The position numbers and the translations under genes are program-made. This document shows, piece by piece, positions 51,926 to 62,054 of a DNA stretch of 64,000 bases. Within the stretch, counting starts at the first letter, position 1, and every line of letters starts with the position of its first letter. The notes under the pieces are model-generated. The model saw nothing but the letters and a program-made list of their open reading frames with translations, was not told the origin of the DNA and searched no databases. Source of the DNA: Methanolobus psychrotolerans (GTDB lineage Archaea; Halobacteriota; Methanosarcinia; Methanosarcinales; Methanosarcinaceae); assembly GCF_002243045.1 (NCBI RefSeq), contig NZ_MBKP01000018.1, forward strand, positions 1-64,000. The letters run 5' to 3'.

Positions 51926-53218
51926 ATGAAGTTCATTGAAAGGCTTTTTGGAAAAAAGCAGGAAAAAGAAGAGTCTTATTCAGTTGTTTTCGAGTTCAAA
52001 GAACTTTCAGGCATTGTTAAAGATGAGGCCAGAAAGCAGGAAGATGTGCTCAGACCTGTTGTGAAGGAAAAATATGAGAATATCGGGCAGGCTAGCAGAG
52101 AACTGAATACATTAAAAAAGGAGCTTCTGGCAGCAGACCCAATACAAGGTGCAAGCAAACGAGGGGAAAAACTTGGTGACTCGAACAGGGATAACGTTGC
52201 CAATAACCTGAAACTCATTTATGACAAACTGAAAGTTCCAGGAAATACATCACCAGCTGCAGCTTCAGATTTCTACACAGATTCAAAATCAACACTAAAG
52301 ACCGTTTTGGATAATACCCGTCGGAGCCTTCTTTATATCAAAGCACTCTATCCACAGGAACACCAGAGGATAAATCAGGGACTTGCGGATCTTGAGGATG
52401 CACTTGACGAACTTTACTCCTCAATAATGAAAGGAAATGGCAGAATAAATAAGTTACAAATAATTTCCGGGGAAATAGACGACATCGTGCGGATTCACAG
52501 GGAAATAGAACTGGGCACTAAAAAGATGCGTGACCTTGGTGAAAAGTATGAATCTGCAAGAACCAGACTTTCAGATTATGATTCAAAACTAACAGAATTT
52601 GAGAATAGCAGGGATTTTGAAAGGGCACAAAAAATTGAAACCGAGATACAACTCCTGAATACTAAAATTGCAGATCTTAATTCTGAAGCAAGAAGACTGT
52701 TCACACCACTTTCAAAGGCTATTTCCAGAATGGAAAAACAGGATGAAAATGACAGATGCGTGCTTTCACCTGAAAACAGGGAAATACTCAAAACTATCAA
52801 TGAAGATCCAGCGTATGTAATCGAGTATGATCTGGGGCCTTTTCTCTCAGAACTTACCAACAGGATAGAAAGTGGTGAGCTTGGGCTGAAAGACCAGATG
52901 TGTGACAAAGCACTAAAACAGATACTGATTCTTAATGACAAAAAAAGTATGGGCTCTATTGTAGAGCAGAGAAAAAAGTATCTCTCTGAAAGAGAATCTT
53001 TGAACCAGGAATTAAATGATCTTAGTACCTATCAGAAAAGAGAGGAAATCGAGAGAGATATCGAAAAACAACGAACTCTGATAAGTTCTGTAAACAGCGA
53101 CATAGAGTCGGAAAGAAAGCATCTGGGTATCCTAGAAGAAGAGATGGAAAGGATAAACTCCAAACTTATCTCAGATATAAGGTATGTTTTCGGCGATGAG
53201 ACCGAGATCAGGTATTAA
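51926..53218 (+). CDS. Cytoplasmic coiled-coil protein, unknown function
   Basis: A 430-residue protein without signal peptide or membrane span. MKFIERLFGKKQEKE opens it, followed by predicted helical coils: residues 25-70, 120-190 and a long charged coiled coil at 200-300 (IREIELGTKKMRDLGEK-like, then FENSRDFERAQKIETEI). A central helical region (LSPENREILKTINED) and a second coiled coil (SIVEQRKKYLSERESLN to ILEEEMERINSKL) follow. The ATG at 51926 fits an AACTTTTAAAG TATA-like element at about 51888-51898 and a short leader. No family recognised. Confidence 0.72.
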   Translation: MKFIERLFGKKQEKEESYSVVFEFKELSGIVKDEARKQEDVLRPVVKEKYENIGQASRELNTLKKELLAADPIQGASKRGEKLGDSNRDNVANNLKLIYDKLKVPGNTSPAAASDFYTDSKSTLKTVLDNTRRSLLYIKALYPQEHQRINQGLADLEDALDELYSSIMKGNGRINKLQIISGEIDDIVRIHREIELGTKKMRDLGEKYESARTRLSDYDSKLTEFENSRDFERAQKIETEIQLLNTKIADLNSEARRLFTPLSKAISRMEKQDENDRCVLSPENREILKTINEDPAYVIEYDLGPFLSELTNRIESGELGLKDQMCDKALKQILILNDKKSMGSIVEQRKKYLSERESLNQELNDLSTYQKREEIERDIEKQRTLISSVNSDIESERKHLGILEEEMERINSKLISDIRYVFGDETEIRY

Positions 53219-53277
53219 AATCAGAACTGTGCGAAAATCTACGATCAGATAAAGACTGTGAAATTGAAAAGTAAAAA

Positions 53278-53297
53278 CGCTTTATTTTCATAAAGCG
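53278..53297. terminator. Hairpin between the coiled-coil gene and the cupin gene
   Basis: A perfect 8-bp stem, CGCTTTAT/ATAAAGCG, with loop TTTC lies between two convergent genes. T-rich sequence follows on the plus strand, and A/T-rich sequence on the other side, so it may stop transcripts in both directions. Confidence 0.5.
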
Positions 53298-53342
53298 AGC
53301 GGTTTTTGGTTTGGATAGATCGTTATCCTCACTTCTTGTGTC

Positions 53343-53741
53343 TTATTCCGTAGTCATTCCGTCAAAGTCCGCTTCATTGGCTTCGGCCTCTTTCTTCGTG
53401 GCACGCACGATACCATCCTTGTGATGCGCCGGTGAATAGATAGTGTAGAGTTTCAGCTCCTCGGTTTTCGAAGTGTTGATGATGTTATGTTGAGCACCTG
53501 CGGGCACTACCACTGCGACTCCGTCACCAAGTTCATACTCATTACCATCAATTATGCACTTTCCCTGTCCACTCTCAAAACGGAAAAACTGATCGTTTTC
53601 CTCATGAACTTCCATTCCGATGTCTTCCATGGGCTTGAGGCTCATAAGTACCAGTTGGCTGTGCTTTGAAGTGTAGAGAACTTTGCGAAAATTGTCGTTT
53701 TCCAATGTTGCATCTTCGATATTGATTGAAAATCCTTTCAT
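53343..53741 (-). CDS. Cupin-domain protein
   Basis: A 132-residue single cupin barrel. Motif 1 is GMEVHEENDQFFRFESGQG, giving one histidine and one glutamate for metal binding; motif 2 is GDGVAVVVPAGAQHNIIN with the second histidine. HHKDGIVRATKKEAEA forms a polar tail. The ATG at 53741 begins the conserved sequence; a longer frame to 53777 is not conserved. Such proteins may be isomerases, oxygen-sensing or storage proteins; the substrate is unknown. It is convergent with the coiled-coil gene. Confidence 0.8.
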   Translation of the reverse strand: MKGFSINIEDATLENDNFRKVLYTSKHSQLVLMSLKPMEDIGMEVHEENDQFFRFESGQGKCIIDGNEYELGDGVAVVVPAGAQHNIINTSKTEELKLYTIYSPAHHKDGIVRATKKEAEANEADFDGMTTE

Positions 53742-54042
53742 AACGTAATAAATGGAGTTTATTGCATATAAAATCACTCGCAGTAGTATTTGGATTAAAT
53801 TAAATAATAAACATAATAATTAAATTAAATTATGAAAACACGATATTTTAGTATTTTTATAAAATATAATAACAAAAACAGAGGGATTATTCCGGTTTGA
53901 TCGGGGGAAATACAGAAATTCTATGGATAGCAATTTTAATAAGTTTTCTGCAAAGTAAGAATAAGTATTGTGCAGACCTCAATCAGACCAGAACACCTAT
54001 TCCTGTGTTCTTGATCTTAAAAAAGAGAGAGACCATACTTTA
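53742..54042. other. Intergenic stretch without recognised gene
   Basis: About 300 bp of very AT-rich sequence. Near 53790-53870 it is almost only A and T and could supply the promoter of the cupin gene on the minus strand (TATA-like TTTAATTTAATT). A plus-strand frame at 53897-54145 enters the next gene antisense and is not a gene. Confidence 0.5.
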
Positions 54043-57000
54043 TTATAGTCTCTTTCTGAAATACATAAAACCGACTGCTACAAGAAGAATTAGTGCTATT
54101 GAGAATAATGATTTACCACCTATATCCTTCTTCGCATCATCCTGAATGTTCCCGCCTTTTTCGGAGGAAATATCACTCTCATATGCCAGAAGGTCGGCAC
54201 TCTGTTCTTCAGAATTCATATTTTCATTCATAGTATCTGCACATATTATGAATGGGGAAAAGCCTGTTGTCGTAGCTTCAAAATAGACATACTCTTCATC
54301 CTCACCTGTCACTGCAGTTGGCAATCTGTTCCAGATACCATCTGAGAAATGTTCCATATAAATATCAGCTCCGGCAAAACCATTTGATCCCAACCATTCT
54401 TTTGAAACCGAAAATCCTATTGCTGCTTCGCCTATTCCTGAAGATGAAAATACATCATCACCAAAAACAATGTCCATACTCTGGTATACTCTGGCCGAAG
54501 TGGGAGCCGGGGTATTTTCAGGCAGGTCATTCAACAGGTTGACAGTTGCCATGACATACCCTACATTGCTCTCAGCTTCAAAACTGATGCCGGTGACTGG
54601 TGTGCTTCTATCTATGAAAACATACTCCACCACGGCATCTTTGCCCACAAACCGGACACTTGAATCCATTGCAGCTATATTTGAAGGCGAAGATGTGCTG
54701 GTTGGAATCCTGACATGGATACCATCATTGCCGTTGCGGGAAGCGCTTGCAACAACTTCTTCAGATTGTTCATCATTACTTGTCAGCGGAAGATGATCAG
54801 TGTTATTACCATTATCCGTAATCTCATACGGCTGACAGAAACCATTTCCGACAGAGTATTGTGCCTGGCTCAAGCCTGTGCCATCCGGCTTTGCCCAGAA
54901 GTTGCCCCCGAGATGGCTTCCGTTGATAATATTGACACCAGACGTCATTACAGTGTTCCATTCGTTGGATCCTCCACCGGAAACATGAACATTGTTACTG
55001 TTGTTAAAATAGTTATTATAGATCAGGTTATCACTGCATTCCGTGAGTGAGATACCGTAGGTGACAATAGCACTGATATTGCAATCGTATATCATATTGT
55101 TGCCGGAAGATGAAAGGTAAGCACCATATCTGTTATCAGTGGATGTGCAATTTGTAATAGTTATGTTACTGCTGTTGTAAAGATAAAGCCCGTAGTAATT
55201 ATTTTCAATTTCAATATCTTGTACAGTTATATTGGAACTATCTATGAGATGCACAAGTCCGGCATTTGAACTGGAATTGATTACAATATCAGAGCTGTTT
55301 ACAAAGTAATAAATTGGTTTCCCATTCACAGTATTATTCGTGCTTACAACATTTGGCTCCGAATCGAAACGACAATTGAAGGAGTTATTACCTATGGAAT
55401 TATCCGCAAGGTAGTTATTGCTCGATCCAACTAAAGACAAACCGTATTCATTACCATCTATTGTGCAATTTGATATATTGCTGTCCTGAGTGGAGCCGAG
55501 ATATATACCATAAGTGTTATTTGATGCATAGCATCTATTTACGCTGCACCCATTTGAAAAAGCAAGATATATACCTGCACTTCCACCTGAGATATTGATG
55601 CCAGATATCGTAATATTGTCCGCAAAAACAACAATTGCATCATAACCGGAATCCGAAGAGATCATACTGACATCTTCGTAGTTGCCGGTAGATGAAATAA
55701 GACTGATATTGCCATCTGCAAACCAGAGATTTTCAGTGTAAACTCCCGGTTCAACGAGTATTGTATCACCATCTGAGACCGCATCGAGAGCTTCAAAAAT
55801 AGTTGTGAAATCACCGCTTCCACTACTGTTCACAACAATTGTAGAATTGAGCACATGGATAAAGGAACTTCTCAGGGAAACGTCACTTCCTATAGAGTTT
55901 GATGCGTTCAGAGAAATATTATAAACACCTGCATTTGAATAAGCATGTAATGGATTCTGAACTGATGACGTGGAATTATCTCCAAAGTCCCATTCCCATG
56001 TGTCTGGAGAAAAGAGACTTATATCGTGGAAATCCACTGCCTCGTTAACATGGACATACCTTGTACCTGCAACAAATGCTGTTTCCGGTTCTTTTTCCTC
56101 TGTTGTGAAAGCCTTAATGCATATGTTCTTATCTGATTCGGATATGTCTTCCCATTCCGTACCATTGCAGCTCATATAACTCTGGCCTGTTTCGGCATGG
56201 GCATTGCTACTGTAATCTGATATTGGCATTTCAATTGCAATAGGATAATTATAGTTCGGTGTTGTGAACTGTACTACGACTGAGAAATTCTGGCCTGCAA
56301 GAAGTGAAACGTTTGTATCAAGATCGATCGTATGGTACCCTGCTATTGAAATACTGCCATTCTGCAAAGAAACCGGACCGGAACTGTTAATCGGACCTGC
56401 TTCGGGGTCCAGATAAACAGAGATGTTGTAGAAGGAGTTTGAATCCACAGTATAGAAACTTACTGCCTCCAAAGCCTCATTTGAACTTGCTGTGAATACA
56501 TTTGCCCCATATGCTGTAATGTTGTTATAACCTGTGCAGGCAGCCCATCCAAGAGGATCGTACTGATAGATATGATCATAGTTACTTACATTCTCTGCAG
56601 TGAACATGAAATTACCAGCATAAGGTTTAGTGTCCAGTCCATCTATACCTTCATTATTTCCCATCACAGTATCATAGTAAGATACATAAAAATAGCCGTC
56701 TTCACCCCAGTTATCACCCCAGGAGTTCTTAATGATAAAAGCCCCGTTTCCGGGAGCTGCGGGGGTAAATTTGTTCCTGTCAAAATTATCATCCCAGCCT
56801 ACTAAAGTTACAGCATGATTTGCGTTGAGAACTTCATCGTAGTAATAATAACTATTATTCTCTGAATTGAAATAGGGGTCATCAAACCACATGGCTACGG
56901 AAACCGCACCATAATTGATTATCATCCATTTGTAAAGAGTGTCATTGCCCTCAAATCCCGGAAGTATCATGATTTCCTGAACATGTTTTGCCACAGTTGC

Positions 57001-57774
57001 ATTGGCAGGAGAAATACCTGAAAATGAATTATAAGGGTCATCGGATTCAAGTGCCGGACCGCTCCATCTGGTGAGATAGGCAGCTGTGAACAGGTCGAAT
57101 CCCCCATCATTATGAGGACGGTCAAATCCATCAGGATCAGAAGTTACGAGAATGTTCTTGGCATTATTCTCTGAAAAATCCCAGTCCTCTGACATGCTAT
57201 GCAGGAGATATGACTCCAGGGAACCTATCGTCGAGTGCGCCCAGCAACTTCCGGCATTGCCCTGGTCCCTTACCCCTGTGACACTATTGTTGTCACGCAG
57301 ATCATAATGGGAAGGATAGACCTCCATACCAGTTAGACTGATGTCTGAAGACATGAAACCATAATATTCGCTTGCCATCAGTTCCTGCATATTCACAGAA
57401 GAAAGATGAGATAGATCTACAGGGGATGGAATAAGCCCGGTTGGATGAACAAAAACCTCTGTTGGATCACCCTCCTCAAAAAGAGAAGAGGGGTTAAAAA
57501 TACCCGGGGATGAAATGTTTGCGGAACTTTCAGATAATATTAGACCAGAAAGAGTAACTGTATTTGTATTTACAGAAGTATTATTCCGGCTCTGATTCAG
57601 TTCTTCTGTATATTGGATAAATGCGGGATTTAGAGGGGCAATAGATATTTGAGATCCCACCGAATCTGGGACTGTATTGTTATCAAGACCTGCTGCACTG
57701 CAGGAAGTGAATGCTAAAATCACTACAAGATAATATGATATAAATAAATAGTTCGGTGGTATTGGGTTCTTCAT
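54043..57774 (-). CDS. Surface protein: papain-like protease, PKD, beta-helix and PGF-pre-PGF domains
   Basis: A 1243-residue secreted protein. A hydrophobic N-terminus (LFISYYLVVILAFTSCSA) acts as signal, possibly lipobox-like. Residues 150-390 are a C1A peptidase: YDLRDNNSVTGVRDQGNAGS then Cys177, NHAVTLVGWDDNF (His) and IIKNSWGDNWGEDGYFYVS (Asn). A lectin-like domain follows to about 560. PKD comes next (DTWEWDFGDNSTSS), then a NosD-type parallel beta-helix (DFTTIFEALDAVSDGDTILV, with repeats of NS-NCT type). A PGF-pre-PGF domain (VRFVGKDAVVEYVFIDRSTP) leads to a C-terminal membrane span and RKRL. Directly downstream of its paralogue. Substrate unknown. Confidence 0.87.
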   Translation of the reverse strand: MKNPIPPNYLFISYYLVVILAFTSCSAAGLDNNTVPDSVGSQISIAPLNPAFIQYTEELNQSRNNTSVNTNTVTLSGLILSESSANISSPGIFNPSSLFEEGDPTEVFVHPTGLIPSPVDLSHLSSVNMQELMASEYYGFMSSDISLTGMEVYPSHYDLRDNNSVTGVRDQGNAGSCWAHSTIGSLESYLLHSMSEDWDFSENNAKNILVTSDPDGFDRPHNDGGFDLFTAAYLTRWSGPALESDDPYNSFSGISPANATVAKHVQEIMILPGFEGNDTLYKWMIINYGAVSVAMWFDDPYFNSENNSYYYYDEVLNANHAVTLVGWDDNFDRNKFTPAAPGNGAFIIKNSWGDNWGEDGYFYVSYYDTVMGNNEGIDGLDTKPYAGNFMFTAENVSNYDHIYQYDPLGWAACTGYNNITAYGANVFTASSNEALEAVSFYTVDSNSFYNISVYLDPEAGPINSSGPVSLQNGSISIAGYHTIDLDTNVSLLAGQNFSVVVQFTTPNYNYPIAIEMPISDYSSNAHAETGQSYMSCNGTEWEDISESDKNICIKAFTTEEKEPETAFVAGTRYVHVNEAVDFHDISLFSPDTWEWDFGDNSTSSVQNPLHAYSNAGVYNISLNASNSIGSDVSLRSSFIHVLNSTIVVNSSGSGDFTTIFEALDAVSDGDTILVEPGVYTENLWFADGNISLISSTGNYEDVSMISSDSGYDAIVVFADNITISGINISGGSAGIYLAFSNGCSVNRCYASNNTYGIYLGSTQDSNISNCTIDGNEYGLSLVGSSNNYLADNSIGNNSFNCRFDSEPNVVSTNNTVNGKPIYYFVNSSDIVINSSSNAGLVHLIDSSNITVQDIEIENNYYGLYLYNSSNITITNCTSTDNRYGAYLSSSGNNMIYDCNISAIVTYGISLTECSDNLIYNNYFNNSNNVHVSGGGSNEWNTVMTSGVNIINGSHLGGNFWAKPDGTGLSQAQYSVGNGFCQPYEITDNGNNTDHLPLTSNDEQSEEVVASASRNGNDGIHVRIPTSTSSPSNIAAMDSSVRFVGKDAVVEYVFIDRSTPVTGISFEAESNVGYVMATVNLLNDLPENTPAPTSARVYQSMDIVFGDDVFSSSGIGEAAIGFSVSKEWLGSNGFAGADIYMEHFSDGIWNRLPTAVTGEDEEYVYFEATTTGFSPFIICADTMNENMNSEEQSADLLAYESDISSEKGGNIQDDAKKDIGGKSLFSIALILLVAVGFMYFRKRL

Positions 57775-57944
57775 CTTATGTCCCTCTTTCTAAAAGATAC
57801 ATGATGATAATATATAATCACCTATTATATATTTAGTCGTAAAAAAGAAATACCCTTATATCTAACAAGAATTGGAAAATAAATAATAAAGGAAGGCAGG
57901 TTCTTAACTGCATTTTCCTTTTCGTTTCTTTAAAAAAGGAGTAA

Positions 57945-60900
57945 TCAGATTTTACCTTTCGATCCCTTCCTCCAGTACACGATACCTAGAATTCCGACCA
58001 GAATTACTACAGGCAAAATCAATATTGTACTACCTTTTTCATCGTTGGCAGGGTCCTGGATATTCTCATCTGTTGCTGTGGATTCGGGAATGCTATCTGC
58101 TATGATATCCGGACTCTGAATTTCAGCATTCATGTTCTCATTAGTTACATCTGCACAGATCATGAAAGGTGAGAAACCTGTCGTTGTTGCTTCAAAATAG
58201 ACATATTCATCATCCTCACTTATCTCCGTAGTAACCAATCTGTTCCAGACACCATCTGAAAAGTGTTCCATACGGATGTCAAACTTATCATAATTATTAG
58301 AGGTGATCCATTCTTTTGAGACAGCAAATCCTATTGTAGCTTCTCCTATTCCCGAAGATGAGAAGCTTTCATCACCCAGAACGATGTCCATTATCTGGTA
58401 TGTTCTGACTGAAGTGGAAGCTGGAGCATTTTCCGGCAGCTCATTCAAAAGATTGACAGTTGCCATGACATACCCGACATTGGTATCTGCTTCAAAACTG
58501 ATGTCAGTGACAGGTGTGTTCCTGTCAGTAAAAACATACTGTATTTCAGCATCTCTACCTACAAACCGGACACTTGAATCCATTGCAGCGACATTTGAAG
58601 GAGAAGAAGTGCTGGTTGGAATCCTTACATGGATACCATCATTGCCGTTCTGAGAAGCGCTTGCAACAACTTCATCTGGTTGCTCTTCGTTAGCTGTCAG
58701 CGGAAGGAAATCGGTATTATTGCCATCATTCGTAATCTCATATGGCTGGCAGAAACCATTTCCAATGGAGTATTGCGTCTGGCTCCAGCCTGTACCAGCC
58801 GGCTTTGCCCAATAGTTTCCTCCAAGATAACTTCCATTGATGATATTAGTTCCAGCTATCATTGTGATGTTCCATTGATTGGACATTCCTGTGGAAAGAA
58901 GGGCATTTGATGCACTATTATTTAGATAGTTATTATAAATAAGATTGTCATTTGAACCACTTAGTGCGACACCAAAGACATTGTTGCTCATATTAGAACT
59001 GTGTATTGTATTGTTACCTGAAGAAAGAAGGAACATACCATAACCATTATTTGCTGCTGTAAAATTACTAACACTAACATCAGTGCAGTTATACATAAAG
59101 AAACCACAGTGATTGTTTTCGATATCGATGTCCTGTACTGTTATATTCGAACAATTGATAAGGTGAACAAGTCCGGCATTTGAACTGGAATCAAGGACAA
59201 TATCAGAACGATCTACAAGATAGTAGATTGGTTTACCATTTATTGTATTGCTTGTACCAACTGCACTTATCTCATCATCAAAAGCATAATTAAACATATT
59301 ACCAGCTACTAAATTATTTGCTAAATAATTGTTTGCAGAGCTCATTACTGCCAGACCATAAAAAGTATTATTACTTATTGTGCAATTCAGAATTGTGTTG
59401 TTCTGTGAATGATAAAGATAGATACCAAACATACTATTGTCCATAGCATAGCAGTTAGTTATGTTACAACCATTTGATCCGTAAGCATATATTCCCGCAT
59501 ATCCTCCAGAAACATTTACTCCTGAAATAGTAACATTGTCCGCTGTTATGTGTATCGTATACTCGTCAGAATCGGGGGAAATTATATGTACATCTTCTGA
59601 GTTACCGGTTGAAGATAACAGGCTGATGTTGTTTTCTGTCAAAGCAAGGTTTTCACTATAAGTACCTGGTTCAATCAAGATAGTATCGCCATCTGATGCA
59701 GCATCAATAGCTTCATCGATGGTTGTGAAATCAGCACTTCCACTGTTGTTCACAATAATGGTTGAATCAAGGACATGAATTAAAGAAGTTTTTAATGAGA
59801 CATCGTTTCCAAAAGAGTTCGATACGTTCAGAGAAATATTATAAGCACCAGTATTTGAATAAGCATGCAATGGATTCTGAACTGATGAAGTGGAATTATC
59901 TCCAAAGTCCCATTCCCATGTAGTCGGGGAAAAGAGACTTGCATCGTGGAAGTCCACGGTTTCATTTACATGGACATACTTAGTACCTGCAACAAATGCT
60001 GCTTCCGGTTCTTTTTCCTCTGTTGTGAAAGCTTTTATGCATATATTCTTATCTGATTCTGATATGTCTTCCCATTCCGTACCATTGCAGCTCATATAAC
60101 TCTGGCCTGTTTCAGCATGGGCATTGCTACTGTAATCTGATATTGGCATTTCAATTGCAATAGGATAATTATAGTTCGGTGTTGTGAACTGTACTACCAC
60201 TGAGAAATTCTGCCCTGCAAGAAGTGAGACATTTGTATCAAAATCGATCGTATGATAACCGGCAATTAGGGTAGTACCATTCTTAACGGAAACCGGGCCG
60301 GAACTATTGACCGGACCAGCTTCAGGGTCCAGATAAATAGAAATGTTATAAAATGAATTCGAATCCACTGTATAGAAACTCACTGCTTTGAGTGTCTCAT
60401 TTGTTGTTGCTGTGAATACATTTGCCCCATAGGCCGTACTATTGTCGTATCCCACACATTCAGTCCATCCAAGTGGATCGTACTGATAGACACGATCATA
60501 GTTGCTGACATTCTCTGAAGTAAAAATGAAATTACGTGCATAAGGTCTGGTATTTAACCCATTAAACCCTATATCGAGCCCGGTTGCATTATCATAGTAT
60601 GAAATGTAGAAATATCCTTCTTCACCCCAGTTATCACCCCATGAGTTCTTGATGATGAAAGCTCCATTTCCGGGAGCTGCCGGAGTAAAATTATGCTTGC
60701 TGTAATTGTCGTCCCATCCCACCAAAGTTACGGCATGATTTGTACCCACTATCTCACCGTAGTAATAATAACTATTGTTCTCTGAATTGAAATATGAGTT
60801 CCCATACAACATGGATACGGAAATAGCACCATAATTGGTAACCATCCATTTAAATAGATCATCTGACTCATTTACTCCAGGAAGTATCATTATCTCCTGA

Positions 60901-61712
60901 ACATGTTTTGCCACTGTTGTGTTGGATGGAGATACACCAGAAAGATCGTTATACGGATCATCAGACTCAAGTACCGGCCCATCCCATCTGGTTAAGTAAG
61001 CAGCTGTCATCAGGTTGTTTCCTCCATCATCATCAGCACGATCAAATCCATCCTGATTAGAGGATACAAGAATGTTCTTTGCATTGTTCTCTGAAAAATC
61101 CCAGGTCTCTGACCTGTTGTGCAGGAGATAGGATTCCAGGGAACCAATACTTCCGTGAGCCCAGCAACTTCCGGCCTGACCCTGATCTCTTACCGCTGTG
61201 ACACCATTGTTGTCACGCAGGTCATAGCGGGAAGGATAGACCTCCATATCAGTTAGCCTGATATCTGAAGACATAAAACCATATTCTTCACTTGCCATCA
61301 GTTCCTGCATATTCACAGGAGATAGATGGGAAAGATCAACAGGAGAGGGAATAAAGCCGGTTGGATGGGAGGGATCATCAGTTAACTTACCTTCCTCAAA
61401 AAAAGAAATTATGTTTGAAATATCAGGGGATGAAGTATTGGCAGAGCTTTCTGGTGGTATGAGACTGGAAAGAGTAACTGTGTTTGTATTTGCATTGACA
61501 GGAGCAGCATTCTGGCTCTGTTCCAGTTCTTCCATATATTGAACGAATGCAGGATTTAGAGGTGCGATGGATATTTGGGGTTCAACATCAGAGAAATTGA
61601 GTTCAGATACAACCCCCTGATCAAGATCTGCTGCATTTCCCGGAATTGCCGTTAAGGACAACACAAGCCCGCATATAATTAACACGTTTTTCAATAGCAT
61701 TGATTTATTCAT
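57945..61712 (-). CDS. Paralogous papain-like surface protease
   Basis: A 1255-residue protein with the same domain order as the downstream gene: signal peptide (LIICGLVLSLTAIPGNA), C1A peptidase (SRYDLRDNNGVTAVRDQGQA, Cys183; NHAVTLVGWDDNY; IIKNSWGDNWG), lectin-like part, PKD, beta-helix and PGF-pre-PGF domain, then a membrane anchor ending GSKGKI. Long segments are identical between the pair, for instance around the VVQFTTPNYNYPIAIEMPIS stretch, so the duplication is recent or under gene conversion. The two differ most in the prosegment and beta-helix. GAGGACGTAAG precedes the ATG at 61712. Each has its own upstream region, so they may be separately controlled. Confidence 0.87.
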   Translation of the reverse strand: MNKSMLLKNVLIICGLVLSLTAIPGNAADLDQGVVSELNFSDVEPQISIAPLNPAFVQYMEELEQSQNAAPVNANTNTVTLSSLIPPESSANTSSPDISNIISFFEEGKLTDDPSHPTGFIPSPVDLSHLSPVNMQELMASEEYGFMSSDIRLTDMEVYPSRYDLRDNNGVTAVRDQGQAGSCWAHGSIGSLESYLLHNRSETWDFSENNAKNILVSSNQDGFDRADDDGGNNLMTAAYLTRWDGPVLESDDPYNDLSGVSPSNTTVAKHVQEIMILPGVNESDDLFKWMVTNYGAISVSMLYGNSYFNSENNSYYYYGEIVGTNHAVTLVGWDDNYSKHNFTPAAPGNGAFIIKNSWGDNWGEEGYFYISYYDNATGLDIGFNGLNTRPYARNFIFTSENVSNYDRVYQYDPLGWTECVGYDNSTAYGANVFTATTNETLKAVSFYTVDSNSFYNISIYLDPEAGPVNSSGPVSVKNGTTLIAGYHTIDFDTNVSLLAGQNFSVVVQFTTPNYNYPIAIEMPISDYSSNAHAETGQSYMSCNGTEWEDISESDKNICIKAFTTEEKEPEAAFVAGTKYVHVNETVDFHDASLFSPTTWEWDFGDNSTSSVQNPLHAYSNTGAYNISLNVSNSFGNDVSLKTSLIHVLDSTIIVNNSGSADFTTIDEAIDAASDGDTILIEPGTYSENLALTENNISLLSSTGNSEDVHIISPDSDEYTIHITADNVTISGVNVSGGYAGIYAYGSNGCNITNCYAMDNSMFGIYLYHSQNNTILNCTISNNTFYGLAVMSSANNYLANNLVAGNMFNYAFDDEISAVGTSNTINGKPIYYLVDRSDIVLDSSSNAGLVHLINCSNITVQDIDIENNHCGFFMYNCTDVSVSNFTAANNGYGMFLLSSGNNTIHSSNMSNNVFGVALSGSNDNLIYNNYLNNSASNALLSTGMSNQWNITMIAGTNIINGSYLGGNYWAKPAGTGWSQTQYSIGNGFCQPYEITNDGNNTDFLPLTANEEQPDEVVASASQNGNDGIHVRIPTSTSSPSNVAAMDSSVRFVGRDAEIQYVFTDRNTPVTDISFEADTNVGYVMATVNLLNELPENAPASTSVRTYQIMDIVLGDESFSSSGIGEATIGFAVSKEWITSNNYDKFDIRMEHFSDGVWNRLVTTEISEDDEYVYFEATTTGFSPFMICADVTNENMNAEIQSPDIIADSIPESTATDENIQDPANDEKGSTILILPVVILVGILGIVYWRKGSKGKI

Positions 61713-61906
61713 CTTACGTCCTCTTTTAAAAATACACAATATATATTATATAAAATATAATATAGATATATATGATTACCCCCTAAAAAAGAGCTATAAG
61801 CAGAGCAAGATTAATATTCGATATGTAGAGATTCTATGTTGAGACAAAACAAAAGGGTATGAAGTAACTATCAGATTTTTGAAAACAGCATTTACGGAGA
61901 AAAAAC

Positions 61907-62032
61907 ATGGGACACGACGAAACAAATCTGCACAGACTGAAGGAAGTCAATGAATTCGTAAAAGAGAGGAAAACAGAGAAAAAAGACGAGAAAAAGAAAG
62001 ATAAAAGGAATATTCTGGGCCTGAATGATTGA
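61907..62032 (+). CDS. 41-residue highly charged microprotein
   Basis: A short frame with a good binding site (ACGGAGAAAAAAC before the ATG). The product starts MGHDETNLHRLKEVNEFVKE, then a run of Lys, Glu and Asp, and ends NILGLND. The composition suggests one long charged helix, perhaps binding a protein or nucleic acid. Divergent from the protease gene. No family recognised; the isolation and strong start site argue for a real small gene, but this is not certain. Confidence 0.5.
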   Translation: MGHDETNLHRLKEVNEFVKERKTEKKDEKKKDKRNILGLND

Positions 62033-62054
62033 AAACGCCAATGATATCTGGCTG

